Positions 28,099 to 36,926 of a stretch of 64,000 bases of DNA are shown in pieces. This DNA comes from Sphaerisporangium krabiense. GTDB taxonomy: Bacteria; Actinomycetota; Actinomycetes; Streptosporangiales; Streptosporangiaceae. The position numbers and the translations under genes are program-made. Location: the NCBI RefSeq assembly GCF_014200435.1, contig NZ_JACHBR010000001.1, forward strand, positions 62,001 through 126,000, read 5' to 3'. Every line of letters begins with the position of its first letter. The first letter of the stretch is position 1. The notes beneath the pieces were generated by a model. The model was given only the letters and a program-made list of their open reading frames with translations. It made no database searches and was not told where the DNA came from.

Positions 28099-28385
28099 GC
28101 CGAGTCCCGCTGGACGGTGGCCCACAGGCCGTAGGAGTGCAGGATCTGCACGTCGCGTTCCATCTCCTCACGGGTGCCGCTGGCCACGACCGCCCTTCCC
28201 TTGTGATGCACGTCGAGCATGAGCTTCTCGGCCTTCTCGCGGGGATAGCCGAAGACGGTCTGGAAGACGTAGGTCACGTAGGACATCAGGTTGACCGGGT
28301 CGTTCCAGACGATCGTCAGCCAGGGGAGATCGGGCCGGACGTCCATCGACGGACGTTCGACCTCAGCCGGCGCGGTACTACCCAC
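28095..28385 (-). CDS. clpS: ClpS adaptor of the Clp protease (N-end rule)
   Basis: 96 residues. The N-terminal tail is disordered and the core is [19 protein letters not shown] with the DP-N N-degron pocket motif, then [17 protein letters not shown]. It delivers proteins with bulky hydrophobic N-terminal residues to ClpC/ClpP. GTG 28385 is chosen because a CAGGAT box lies exactly six bases before it (leaderless) and the length then fits actinobacterial ClpS. Divergent from pncB. Confidence 0.93.
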   Translation of the reverse strand: MGSTAPAEVERPSMDVRPDLPWLTIVWNDPVNLMSYVTYVFQTVFGYPREKAEKLMLDVHHKGRAVVASGTREEMERDVQILHSYGLWATVQRDSA

Positions 28386-28391
28386 ACTCCC

Positions 28392-28397
28392 ATCCTG
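28392..28397 (-). promoter_or_regulatory. -10-like CAGGAT upstream of clpS
   Basis: Six bases before GTG 28385 on the minus strand. It follows the NANNNT pattern but is weaker than TANNNT. Confidence 0.35.
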
Positions 28398-28411
28398 CCC
28401 TAACCCGGTCG

Positions 28412-28417
28412 TAGTCT
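28412..28417 (+). promoter_or_regulatory. -10 box TAGTCT, leaderless start of pncB
   Basis: TAGTCT, seven bases, then GTG 28425. Only about 15 bp separate this from the divergent clpS box. Confidence 0.5.
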
Positions 28418-28424
28418 TCGACTT

Positions 28425-29717
28425 GTGAAGATGGGCATGAGCAGCGCGTTGCTTACCGATCACTATGAGCTGACGATGGTGCAGGCGGCGCTCGCCGGCG
28501 GCACGGCCCATCGGCGCTCGGTCTTCGAGGTCTTCGCCCGCCATCTGCCCGGGGGGCGCAGGTACGGCGTCGTGGCCGGCACCGGCCGCCTGCTCGACCT
28601 CCTGGCCGACTACCGCTTCGGCGACGCCGAACTCGCCTACCTGCGCGAGAACGGGGTCGTGGACGACCGGACGCTGGACTTCCTCGCCTCCTACCGGTTC
28701 TCCGGCGACATCCGCGGCTACCCGGAGGGCGAGTGCTACTTCCCCGGCTCGCCGATCATGGTCGTGGAGTCCACGTTCGCCGAGGCCGTGCTGCTGGAGA
28801 CGCTGATCCTCTCGGTGCTCAACCACGACTCGGCGGTCGCCTCCGCGGCCTCGCGCATGGCGCACGCGGCGGGCGGGCGGCCGCTCATCGAGATGGGCTC
28901 GCGGCGCACCCACGAGGTCGCGGCCGTCTCGGCGGCCAGGGCCGCCCACATCGCCGGTTTCTCCTCCACCTCCAACCTGATGGCCGGGCGCCTGTACGGG
29001 GTGCCGACCGCCGGCACCGCCGCGCACGCCTTCACCCTGCTGCACGACTCCGAGTACGACGCCTTCCAGGCGCAGATCGACTCCCTCGGCCCCGAGACCA
29101 CGCTCCTGGTCGACACCTACGATGTCGCCAAGGCGGTGCGCACGGCGGTGGAGCTGGCCGGGCCCCGGCTCGGGGCGGTCCGCATCGACTCCGGCGACCT
29201 GGCCGTGGCCGCGCAGGAGGTGCGGCAGATGCTGGACGCGCTCGGCGCCACCACCACCCGCATCGTCGTCACCAGCGACCTGGACGAGTACGCCATCGCC
29301 GCGCTCGCCGCCGCGCCCGTCGACGGGTACGGCGTCGGCACCTCGGTCGTCACCGGTTCCGGAGTGCCGACCGCCGCCATGGTCTACAAGCTCGTCGCCC
29401 GCGAGGACGCCGAGGGGGTGCTCCGTCCTGTGGCCAAGAAGTCGGTCGGCAAGCCGAGCAAGGGCGGCAGGAAGGAGGCCTTCCGCGCGCTGCGGGACGG
29501 CGTCGCGACCGCCGAGCTGATCACCACCTCGCCCGGCGCGCCCGCGCCCGCGCAGGCGCGCCCGCTGCTGCGCGACCTGGTCCGCGGCGGCGAGATCGTG
29601 GGACGCGAGCCGCTGGCCGCCGCGCGCGAGCGCCACCTGGCCTCCACCGCCGAGCTGCCCGTCCCGGCCCGCCAGCTCTCCCACGGCGACCCGGTGATCC
29701 CCACGGTGTTCTCATGA
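28425..29717 (+). CDS. pncB: nicotinate phosphoribosyltransferase
   Basis: 430 residues. The N-terminus [15 protein letters not shown], the catalytic-domain motifs [32 protein letters not shown] and the phosphate site RIDSGDL identify NAPRTase. It converts nicotinate plus PRPP to nicotinate mononucleotide in the Preiss-Handler route. The GTG at 28425 is supported by the TAGTCT box; ATGs 6 and 12 bases later are alternatives. Nicotinamidase follows about 100 bp downstream, so the two form a salvage pair. Confidence 0.95.
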   Translation: MKMGMSSALLTDHYELTMVQAALAGGTAHRRSVFEVFARHLPGGRRYGVVAGTGRLLDLLADYRFGDAELAYLRENGVVDDRTLDFLASYRFSGDIRGYPEGECYFPGSPIMVVESTFAEAVLLETLILSVLNHDSAVASAASRMAHAAGGRPLIEMGSRRTHEVAAVSAARAAHIAGFSSTSNLMAGRLYGVPTAGTAAHAFTLLHDSEYDAFQAQIDSLGPETTLLVDTYDVAKAVRTAVELAGPRLGAVRIDSGDLAVAAQEVRQMLDALGATTTRIVVTSDLDEYAIAALAAAPVDGYGVGTSVVTGSGVPTAAMVYKLVAREDAEGVLRPVAKKSVGKPSKGGRKEAFRALRDGVATAELITTSPGAPAPAQARPLLRDLVRGGEIVGREPLAAARERHLASTAELPVPARQLSHGDPVIPTVFS

Positions 29718-29824
29718 GTGCCTCGGGGGGCCGGTGCGGCCCTTCGCGCGCTCCCGGCTTCTCCCCCAATCCCCTTGAAGGCCTGGCGCGAGGGCGTCCG
29801 GCCGCGTGAGTGAGGCGATTCCCG

Positions 29825-30400
29825 ATGAAGACCAGCCTGGTGATCGTGGACGTGCAGAACGACTTCTGCGAGGGCGGCAGCCTGGCCGTGGCGGGCGGCG
29901 CGGGCGTGGCGGCGGCGATCGGGCCGCACGCCGCCGCCGGCTCCTACGACCACGTGGTGGCCACCCGTGACTACCACGTCGATCCCGGCGGCCACTTCTC
30001 CGCCCGCCCCGACTACGTCGAGAGCTGGCCCGCCCACTGCGTCGTCGGCACCCCGGGCGCCGCGTTCCACCCCGCGCTGGACACCTCGGCGGTCGAGGAG
30101 GTCTTCAGCAAGGGCAGGGACAGCGCGGCCTACAGCGGCTTCGAGGGGTGCGGCGAGGACGGCGCCGGGCTGGCCGGCTGGCTGCGGGCGCGGGGCGTCG
30201 AGGCGGTGGACGTGGTGGGCATCGCCACCGACCACTGTGTGCGCGCCACCGCCCTGGACGCCGCCGCGAACGGCTTCACCGTCCGTGTGCTGCTCGACCT
30301 CACCGCCGGGGTGTCCCCCGCGACGACCGAGACCGCGCTCGCCCAGATGAGGGCGGCGGGCGTGACCCTCGTCGGCACGCCGGTCCTCGGAACGCCCTGA
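29825..30400 (+). CDS. pncA: nicotinamidase/pyrazinamidase
   Basis: 191 residues. The catalytic triad Asp9 (VIVDVQNDF), Lys96 (FSKGRD) and Cys138 (ATDHCVRAT) and the metal ligands Asp49, His51 and His57 (TRDYHVDPGGHF) are all present. It deamidates nicotinamide to nicotinate, the substrate of the upstream PncB. Homologues also activate pyrazinamide. ATG 29825 is used because the fold begins with the next residues (KTSLVIVDVQ). Confidence 0.95.
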   Translation: MKTSLVIVDVQNDFCEGGSLAVAGGAGVAAAIGPHAAAGSYDHVVATRDYHVDPGGHFSARPDYVESWPAHCVVGTPGAAFHPALDTSAVEEVFSKGRDSAAYSGFEGCGEDGAGLAGWLRARGVEAVDVVGIATDHCVRATALDAAANGFTVRVLLDLTAGVSPATTETALAQMRAAGVTLVGTPVLGTP

Positions 30401-30445
30401 GCCTCGGGACCGGCCGGGACCCCCTCGGCCGGCGCGACGCTCAGG
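30396..30445. terminator. bidirectional hairpin between pncA and the helicase gene
   Basis: Outer arms CCTGAGC/GCTCAGG (including the pncA stop) and inner arms CCGGCCG/CGGCCGG with a 9-base loop. It separates convergent genes. Confidence 0.65.
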
Positions 30446-30454
30446 CCCTCGGAC

Positions 30455-32212
30455 CTAGCGGGAGCGCTGGGTCGCCCACTTGCGGATGGTCTCGATGCGC
30501 TGGCGGATCTGCTCGGCGGTGGCCTGGGCGACCGGGGGGCCGCCGCAGGCCCGGCGCAGCTCGGCGTGGATGACGCCGTGCGGCTGGGCGGTGCGGTGGT
30601 TCCAGGCGCCGACCAGGCCGTTGAGCTCCTTGCGCAGGGCCGCGATCTCCTCGTGCGGGCTCAGCGCGGGCTCGGGGCGGGGGTCCGCGGCCTTGCGCCG
30701 CTTGGCCGCCTGCTGGTCGGCCTGGTGCTTGCGCAGCAGGACCGCGACCTGGTCGGGCTCCAGCAGGCCGGGCAGGCCGAGGAAGTCCTCCTCCTCGGGG
30801 GAGCCGGGCTCGGCCGCCGTGCCGAACTCGCCGCCGTCGAACAGCACCCGGTCGAACGTGGCCGACGCCTCGACGGTCTCGAACGGCAGCTCGTCCCCGA
30901 GGACGTCAGGGTTGTCCTTCTTCTGCCGGGCCTCGTCGACCAGGAAGTCGTCGAGGCCGTCCTCGGGCGGCTTGCGGTCCAGGACGTGGTCGCGCTGGGC
31001 CTCCATCTCGCCGGCCAGCCCCATGAGGGTGGGCACGGAGGGCAGGAACACCGAGGCCGTCTCGCCCCGGCGGCGGACCCGGACGAAGCGCCCCACGGCC
31101 TGGGCGAAGAACAGCGGCGTGGACACGCTGGTGGCGTAGACGCCGACCGCGAGCCGGGGGATGTCCACGCCTTCGGAGACCATGCGGACCGCGACCAGCC
31201 AGCGCTCCTCTGAGGCGCTGAACTGCTTGATCTTGTCGGAGGCGCCGGGGTCGTCGGAGAGGACCACGGTCGCGCCCTGGCCGGTGATGGCCCGCAGCAG
31301 CTTGGCGTACGCGCGGGCGGCCTCGTGGTCGGAGGCGATGACCATGGCCCCGGCGTCGGGCACGCCCCGGCGGACCTCGGTGAGCCGGCGGTCGGCCGCG
31401 CGCAGGACCTGGGTGATCCAGTCGCCCTTGGCGTCGAGCGCGGCCCGCCAGGCCTGGCCGAGCTGGTCCTTGGTCAGCGGCGTGCCGAGGGTGGCGGTGA
31501 TCTCGTCGCCCGCCCGGGTGCGCCAGCGCATCTCGCCGGCGTAGGCGAGGAAGATGACCGGGCGGACGACGCCGTCGGCCAGCGCGGGCGCGTAGCCGTA
31601 GTCGTAGTCGGAGACGCTGCGGCGGACCCCCTCGCCGTCCTCGGCGTAGGTGACGAACGGGATGGGGTTGGTGTCGGAGCGGAACGGGGTGCCGGTGAGG
31701 GCGAGCCGCCGGGCGGCGGGCTCGAACGCCTCGCGCACCCCGTCGCCCCAGGACTTCGCGTCGCCGGCGTGGTGGATCTCGTCGAAGATCACCAGGGTCC
31801 TGCGGTACTCGGTGCGCGAGCGGTGCAGCGCGGGGTGCATCGAGACCTGGGCGTAGGTGACCGCGACGCCGGTGTAGTCGCGGGAGGTGGCGCCCTGGCT
31901 GTTCTTGAACTCCGGATCGATGGCGATGCCCACCCGGCCCGCGGCGTCGGCCCACTGGCGCTTGAGGTGCTCGGTGGGGGTGACGATCGTCACCCGCTGC
32001 ACCACCCCGCGGGCGAGCAGCTCGCTGGCGATGCGCAGGGCGTAGGTGGTCTTGCCGGCGCCGGGGGTGGCCACCGTGAGGAAGTCACGGGGCTCGCGGC
32101 GGAAGTAGAGGTCGAATGCCTCCTGCTGCCAGGCGCGCAGCTTGGGCGCGGTGCCCCAGGCGGCGCGGTCGGGATAGGAGGGTGACAGGTGGGACGCGGC
32201 GAACGAGCTCAC
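30455..32212 (-). CDS. SF2 DEAD/DEAH-box helicase
   Basis: 585 residues. Q-like RAWQQEAFDLY, Walker A ATPGAGKTT (48-56), DEIH box, motif III LTGTPFRSD, then the second RecA domain with MVSEGVDIP and motif VI QAVGRFVRVRR. The C-terminal 150 residues are charged, helical and of unknown function. It resembles type III restriction / XPB-like ATP-dependent helicases but has no nuclease domain. GTG 32212 has AAGGAGG upstream. Convergent with pncA; likely a nucleic-acid repair or processing role. Confidence 0.88.
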   Translation of the reverse strand: MSSFAASHLSPSYPDRAAWGTAPKLRAWQQEAFDLYFRREPRDFLTVATPGAGKTTYALRIASELLARGVVQRVTIVTPTEHLKRQWADAAGRVGIAIDPEFKNSQGATSRDYTGVAVTYAQVSMHPALHRSRTEYRRTLVIFDEIHHAGDAKSWGDGVREAFEPAARRLALTGTPFRSDTNPIPFVTYAEDGEGVRRSVSDYDYGYAPALADGVVRPVIFLAYAGEMRWRTRAGDEITATLGTPLTKDQLGQAWRAALDAKGDWITQVLRAADRRLTEVRRGVPDAGAMVIASDHEAARAYAKLLRAITGQGATVVLSDDPGASDKIKQFSASEERWLVAVRMVSEGVDIPRLAVGVYATSVSTPLFFAQAVGRFVRVRRRGETASVFLPSVPTLMGLAGEMEAQRDHVLDRKPPEDGLDDFLVDEARQKKDNPDVLGDELPFETVEASATFDRVLFDGGEFGTAAEPGSPEEEDFLGLPGLLEPDQVAVLLRKHQADQQAAKRRKAADPRPEPALSPHEEIAALRKELNGLVGAWNHRTAQPHGVIHAELRRACGGPPVAQATAEQIRQRIETIRKWATQRSR

Positions 32213-32426
32213 CCCGCCCTCCTTCCCGGACGGTCCCGGCGGGCCGGGCCCTCGTCGATCACATCGTCACGCTCGTGTCTGTCCCTCACAGTGAAGTCAC
32301 CATAGCCGGGCCGACGGACAAACGCGCCGACGCCCGGGGAATCCCGGCCGGCGCGCCCGGCCTCCGTGAGATCGCCGGCGCCGCCCTTCCCGCCCTTCAC
32401 ACCGGCCGTGACCAGGGCATCCGGCG

Positions 32427-33116
32427 CTACCGCAGCCCGTTGACCACGGCGTCGATCTCGGCGCGCCGCCGGGGGCCGTCCGGCTGCGCGAGGCCGACGA
32501 CGACCACGCTCCTGCCGTCCTTGGTGAGAAGCGTCACGCGCAGGTACGACGGCCGGTTGACGACGTCGGTGTAGGTCGCGCGGAGCGCGCGCGAATGGCC
32601 GGTGTACCCGCCGACGCTGAGCCAGCGGTCGTCGACGACCTCGACCGTGTCCCCGTGCAGCAGCAGCCGCCCGTACAGGTCGGCGAGGCCGATCGCGGCG
32701 GCCCTCGGGCCGAGAGCGGCCACCGCGTCGCCCGCGTTCCCGGGCCTGGTCATGACGAGCGCGCCGTCGTCCACGCCCGCCACGGAGGTGAAGCCGGTCA
32801 CGGGAGGGACCATCCGGGGGGTCCAGCCGCCGGGCAGGGGGTAGCGCACGCCCGCGACGGCGTCGGCGACCGCGGGCGGCGCCCCAGGCGAGCCCAGGGC
32901 GGTCACGGCGGTCGCGACGGCGCCCGCCACCAGCGCCGTGCCGAGGACCACCGCCACGGCCGGCACGGCCACGCGACGGGCCCACGAGGGCATCGCGACC
33001 CGCGACGGAGGCGCGGGCCTGCCGTACACGCGGGCCGAGGGTGGTAAGCCCTCCTCGTCCGGCGGGGGCCACACCGCATCGCCGTACGGCCGCCGTCCCG
33101 TGCGGTGTTCCTCCAC
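32427..33116 (-). CDS. uncharacterised single-pass membrane protein
   Basis: 229 residues. A short cytoplasmic part with Arg/Pro, one membrane helix (RVAVPAVAVVLGTALVAGAV, residues about 45-68) and an extracytoplasmic domain of about 150 residues with alternating strands (GWTPRMVPPVTGFTSV, YLRVTLLTKDGRSVVVV). The shape resembles small photosystem-II PsbP/LpqN-like lipoprotein folds, but I cannot name a family. GTG 33116 has GGGAGGAGG upstream. Its neighbour upstream is a secreted metalloprotease; a functional link is unproven. Confidence 0.7.
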   Translation of the reverse strand: MEEHRTGRRPYGDAVWPPPDEEGLPPSARVYGRPAPPSRVAMPSWARRVAVPAVAVVLGTALVAGAVATAVTALGSPGAPPAVADAVAGVRYPLPGGWTPRMVPPVTGFTSVAGVDDGALVMTRPGNAGDAVAALGPRAAAIGLADLYGRLLLHGDTVEVVDDRWLSVGGYTGHSRALRATYTDVVNRPSYLRVTLLTKDGRSVVVVGLAQPDGPRRRAEIDAVVNGLR

Positions 33117-33165
33117 GCCGCCTCCTCCCGGTGCACTGAGTATCGCCACCGGAGGCGCCCATCCG

Positions 33166-34122
33166 TCAACGCGCGCGGGCATTCCCGCGTGAACCGGCGC
33201 GGACGGGCGGGGCGGCGGAGGCGCGGTAGGCGGCCCACATCTCGCGCATCCGGACGGCCTGGCCCGCGGTGAACTGCGACATGCAGCGGTCGTGGGAGTA
33301 GTCCATGAAGTTGTGGAACGGGTCCTCCCCGTCACCCGGGCAGGTGTCCTTCTGGGCGGGGCAGCCCTGGGTGGGCATGGCCTCGGGCGGGGTGTCCTCG
33401 ATGGAGTCCCCGGGCGGGGCGCAGCCGTTCTCGAAGGTGTGCAGCAGGCCGAACCAGTGGCCGATCTCGTGGACGGCCGTGTACCCCTTGGAGAAGTCGC
33501 GCAGGGAACCTCCGGGCAGACTGCGCCAGTCGATGACCACGCCGTCGTTGGCGGGCCTGTCGCCGTACCAGTGCGGGTAGGTCGCGTAGCCGAGCACCAG
33601 CTCGCCGAGCTGGGCGACGTACAGGTTGAGCGTCTCGGGGCCGCCCTTGCGCAGGCGCTGCTTCATGGCGGCCTCGCTGACCAGGGGACGGCGGAACCAC
33701 AGGGGGTTGGCGGTGTGCGTCACGCCGCGCAGGTCGAACCTGATGCCGGTGTCCACGCCGCCGAGCCGCCCGCCGTACGCGGCGTTGAGCGTCTCGACCT
33801 GCGCCGTGATCGCGGCGGCGGGGACCTCCTGCCGCCCGTCGGTGACGACGTGGACCCACAGGGGAACGGAGGTGGGGGTGGGCTCGCGCCGGAGCCCGGG
33901 CCGCGCCGCGAGCCTGCGGCGCATGCCGTCGAGCATGCGGACGGCGTCGGCCTGCTCCAGCGGGTGGGGCTCGGCGCGGCGCGCGCCGGGCACGGCCAGA
34001 CGGAAGCGGACGCAGGAGCGGCCCGTGTCCGCGCCGGCGGAGCCGGACAGGCCGCCCCGCGGGGCCGGGCCCGCGAAGGAAACCACGCACGCCAAAGCCA
34101 CGGCCACCGCCCGCCGCACCAT
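33166..34122 (-). CDS. secreted M43-type zinc metalloprotease (pappalysin-like)
   Basis: 318 residues. A signal peptide (about 1-20) is followed by a propeptide-like segment. The catalytic domain has the metzincin zinc site HEIGHWFGLLH (218-228) and a Met-turn in NFMDYSHDRCM. Several cysteines (SCVRF, NGCAPPG, QGCPAQKDTC) suggest disulfides, as in M43 pappalysin-related and bacterial mirolysin/ulilysin enzymes. It is exported and degrades extracellular protein. ATG with GGGGGAG four bases upstream. Confidence 0.87.
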   Translation of the reverse strand: MVRRAVAVALACVVSFAGPAPRGGLSGSAGADTGRSCVRFRLAVPGARRAEPHPLEQADAVRMLDGMRRRLAARPGLRREPTPTSVPLWVHVVTDGRQEVPAAAITAQVETLNAAYGGRLGGVDTGIRFDLRGVTHTANPLWFRRPLVSEAAMKQRLRKGGPETLNLYVAQLGELVLGYATYPHWYGDRPANDGVVIDWRSLPGGSLRDFSKGYTAVHEIGHWFGLLHTFENGCAPPGDSIEDTPPEAMPTQGCPAQKDTCPGDGEDPFHNFMDYSHDRCMSQFTAGQAVRMREMWAAYRASAAPPVRAGSRGNARAR

Positions 34123-34233
34123 GCACTCCCCCGTCGTCGCAGGTCAGAGTGATGACGCTAGTCGCAGCGCGCACGATCGCCGGGGAGCAACACACCCCTG
34201 CCGGCGGCGCGGCGCGCGGGCCGCGCGGCGCGC

Positions 34234-34485
34234 TCAGGCGTCGGGCCCGCCGCCCTTCGGCAGCCCCTCGTAGATCTCTTTGCACTCGGGGCACACCGGG
34301 TACTTCTTCGGGTCGCGGCTCGGCACCCAGATTTTGCCGCAGAGCGCCCGGATCGGCACGCCGGTCACCAAGCTCTCGGTGATCTTGTTCTTGTCGGCGT
34401 AGTGCGAGAACCGCTCGTGGTCTCCTTCGTCACCATGCGAGAGGTTCGGCCGTACTTCGCTCTCTGGAAGGATCTTCGTGCTCAC
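34234..34485 (-). CDS. DUF3039 protein
   Basis: 83 residues. The DUF3039 core includes HYADKNKITESLVTGVPIRALCG and a C-terminal CPEC zinc-knuckle-like pair, with another Cys in ALCGKIWVPSRDP. Present in almost all actinobacteria near yqgE/nicotinate genes; function unknown, probably a small metal-binding protein. The GTG start lies eight bases after TAGACT, so a nearly leaderless message. Confidence 0.88.
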   Translation of the reverse strand: MSTKILPESEVRPNLSHGDEGDHERFSHYADKNKITESLVTGVPIRALCGKIWVPSRDPKKYPVCPECKEIYEGLPKGGGPDA

Positions 34486-34493
34486 GAGACAAG

Positions 34494-34499
34494 AGTCTA
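34494..34499 (-). promoter_or_regulatory. -10 box TAGACT upstream of DUF3039
   Basis: Minus strand TAGACT, eight bases before GTG 34485. Confidence 0.45.
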
Positions 34500-34507
34500 C
34501 GGGCGTG

Positions 34508-34542
34508 CCGGTACGGCCCGCGAAGCCGTCGGGCCGTACCGG
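34508..34542 (-). terminator. strong terminator hairpin after the MFS exporter
   Basis: 13-bp perfect stem CCGGTACGGCCCG / CGGGCCGTACCGG with a 9-base loop, 12 bp beyond the exporter stop. Confidence 0.85.
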
Positions 34543-34554
34543 GGCCGCGGGCTG

Positions 34555-36126
34555 TCAGCCGACGTGGACCGGCGCGCCCTCGGTCTTGCGACCGGCCCTG
34601 ACGAACACGGCGAGCACGGCGGCCAGCACGGCGACCGCCACGCTGACGCCGAAGCCGAAGTGCATGCCGTCGAGGAAGGACAGATGGGCGGCCTGGGTCA
34701 GCGCGTCCGCGACCGGCTTGGGGGCGCCGGGGGGAACGGGCGCGACGCCGAGGGCGACCACGCTGCTCATCGCGTCGACCTGGCCGGGCGTGGTGGGGAT
34801 CTTGACGGCGGCGAGATGGCCGGGCAGGACGTCCGCCACCTTGCCGGTGATGAGCGCGCCGAGCACGGCGGTGCCGAGCGAGCCGCCGACCTGCATGGCC
34901 GACTGCTGCATGCCCCCGGCGACGCCGCTGAGCCGCTCGGGCGCGTTGCCGACGATGACCTCGGTGGCGCCGACCATGACCGGCGACAGGCCGAAGGCGA
35001 GCAGCACGAAGGGGATCGCGGTGTCGACGTAGCCGGCGTCGATGCCGAGGCGGGAGAGCAGGAACATCGAGAAGGCGGTGATCACCATGCCCACGGCGAT
35101 CGGGATCTTCGGCCCGAACCTGGTCAGCAGGGCGCCGGCGAGCGGCGAGGCGACGATCATCCCCGCGCTCATGGGGAGCATGCGCATGCCCGACTCCAGC
35201 GGGGACAGGCCGTGCACGCCCTGGAAGAAGAACGTGAGGAAGAACATCGCGCCGAACATCGAGAACGCCATGAGGACCATGAGCACCGTGCCGATGGTGA
35301 CCGAGGCGCTGCTGAACAGGCTCAGCGGGAGCAGCGGCTCGGCGGCGCGGGTCTGCCAGAAGAGGAACGCCGCTCCCAGGACGACCGCCCCCGCGAGGAA
35401 GCCCAGGGTCTTGGCGTCGGACCACCCGTACTCCGGCGCCTTGATGATCGCCCACACCAGGCAGAACATGGCGCCGGACAGCAGCACCACCCCCGGAAGG
35501 TCGATCTTGGAGAGCGACTCGGCCCGGCTCTCCTTGATCACCCAGATGCCGACGATCAGCGCCACGACGCCGACGGGCACGTTGATGAAGAAGACCGACT
35601 GCCAGCTCACGTTCTCGACCAGCAGGCCGCCGACGATCGGGCCCGCCGCGCTCGACACGCCGATCGCGGCACCCCAGATGCCGATCGCCATGTTCAGCCT
35701 CTCGGCCGGGAACGCCGCGCGCAGCAGCGCGAGGGCGGCCGGCTGGAGCAGCGCGCCGAAGAGGCCCTGCAGCACGCGGAAGGTGATCAGCACGCCGACG
35801 GAGGAGCTGAGGCCGATCGCGAGCGAGGTCAGCGCGAAGCCGGCGATGCCCACGAGGAACACCGACTTGTGCCCGAACAGGTCGCCGAGCTTGCCCGCGG
35901 TGATGAGGAAGACGGCCAGAGCGAGCAGGTAGCCGCTGGTGACCCACTGGAGGTCGGAGAGCGACGCCCCCAGATCCTTGCCGATCACCGGGTTGGCGAT
36001 GGCGACGACCGTGCCGTCGAGCATCACCATGATCACGCCGAGCGCGACGGCCAGCAAGGTCAGCCACGGATGGCCGTGGCCGCGGCGGGCGGGCGCGTCG
36101 CTGGGCGCCGCCAGCGCATGAGCCAT
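34555..36126 (-). CDS. EmrB/QacA (DHA2) family MFS drug exporter
   Basis: 523 residues with 14 predicted helices. Motif A-like GKLGDLFGHKSVF lies between helices 2 and 3, motif C-type GIWGAAIGVSSAAGPIVGG lies in helix 5, and the D1-type motif LDGTVVAIANPVI lies in helix 1. These place it in the proton-coupled 14-helix antiporters for hydrophobic drugs. Divergent TetR regulator upstream suggests substrate-induced control. ATG with AGGGGG eight bases upstream. Confidence 0.93.
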   Translation of the reverse strand: MAHALAAPSDAPARRGHGHPWLTLLAVALGVIMVMLDGTVVAIANPVIGKDLGASLSDLQWVTSGYLLALAVFLITAGKLGDLFGHKSVFLVGIAGFALTSLAIGLSSSVGVLITFRVLQGLFGALLQPAALALLRAAFPAERLNMAIGIWGAAIGVSSAAGPIVGGLLVENVSWQSVFFINVPVGVVALIVGIWVIKESRAESLSKIDLPGVVLLSGAMFCLVWAIIKAPEYGWSDAKTLGFLAGAVVLGAAFLFWQTRAAEPLLPLSLFSSASVTIGTVLMVLMAFSMFGAMFFLTFFFQGVHGLSPLESGMRMLPMSAGMIVASPLAGALLTRFGPKIPIAVGMVITAFSMFLLSRLGIDAGYVDTAIPFVLLAFGLSPVMVGATEVIVGNAPERLSGVAGGMQQSAMQVGGSLGTAVLGALITGKVADVLPGHLAAVKIPTTPGQVDAMSSVVALGVAPVPPGAPKPVADALTQAAHLSFLDGMHFGFGVSVAVAVLAAVLAVFVRAGRKTEGAPVHVG

Positions 36127-36170
36127 GGAAGGGTCCCCCTGATTCGTTCAGTAGTCAACAAGCCGTAATT

Positions 36171-36236
36171 TATGGCAGTCAATGACAGATGACAAACGCT
36201 TTTATACGACAGATCATGACTTGTGGCAGTATATGA
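36171..36236. promoter_or_regulatory. two direct repeats, candidate TetR operators
   Basis: TATGGCAGTCAATGA (36171-36185) and TGTGGCAGTATATGA (36222-36236) agree at 12 of 15 positions and lie 51 bp apart in the TetR/MFS intergenic region. The spacing of about five helical turns fits cooperative or two-site binding, and the unusual AT content marks this as promoter DNA. Confidence 0.45.
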
Positions 36237-36263
36237 AGTGAACGTCTCGGAGGAGGTGTAGGG

Positions 36264-36926
36264 GTGGGTCTAAGGGAGCGGAAGAAGCACCAGACCCGGC
36301 GGGCGCTGCTCGACGCCGCGTTCGAGCTCTTCGCCGCACAAGGCTACGAGGCGACCACGATCGACCAGATAGCGGCCGCGGTCGACGTCTCGCCCCGCAC
36401 CTTCTTCCGCTACTTCGGCGGCAAGGAGGACCTGGCCCTCGACTACACCGCCGAGTACGAGGAGCTGGTCACCTCGGCGCTCGCGGCGCGGCCGGAGGAC
36501 GAGCCGCCGTTCCGGGCACTGGTCAACGCCTACCGCTCGTTCATCCACGAGATGCGGCGGACCGCGGGCGAGGACGCCGAGCGCTTCGTTTGCCGGCGGC
36601 TAGTGATCGAGCGCAACCCGCACCTGCTCACGGCCGGTCTCGCCCGGTTGACCGCCGTCGAGGCCAAGCTGACCGCGGAGATCGCGCGGCGCCAGGGCAC
36701 CGACCCCGCCACCGACCCGCGCCCGCGGCTGCTGGTGGCCTTCGTCACCGCGGCGATCCGGGTGGGCTTCGAGTGCGACGCCGCCGCCCCCGCCACGCCG
36801 CCGGATCTCTTCGGCAACCTCGAACGCGCGCTGTCGCTCACCGAGGAGGCGCTGGACCCCTCCTGGTGTCAGTTCAGCTTGGGATCGTCCGGGCAGGTCG
36901 CCACGAAGGCCAGCTCCCCCGGCTGA
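36264..36926 (+). CDS. TetR-family transcriptional regulator
   Basis: 220 residues. Typical N-terminal helix-turn-helix: RRALLDAAFELFAAQGYEATTIDQIAAAVDVSPRTFFRYFGGKEDL. The C-terminal ligand domain is of the MftR-like/TetR_C_23 type. GTG 36264 has GGAGGAGG upstream. Divergent from the MFS exporter, which it probably represses. Odd: the last 19 codons lie over the 3' end of the convergent yqgE gene (58-bp overlap), so the tail CQFSLGSSGQ... is written on the antisense of YqgE and may be a read-through extension. Confidence 0.92.
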   Translation: MGLRERKKHQTRRALLDAAFELFAAQGYEATTIDQIAAAVDVSPRTFFRYFGGKEDLALDYTAEYEELVTSALAARPEDEPPFRALVNAYRSFIHEMRRTAGEDAERFVCRRLVIERNPHLLTAGLARLTAVEAKLTAEIARRQGTDPATDPRPRLLVAFVTAAIRVGFECDAAAPATPPDLFGNLERALSLTEEALDPSWCQFSLGSSGQVATKASSPG

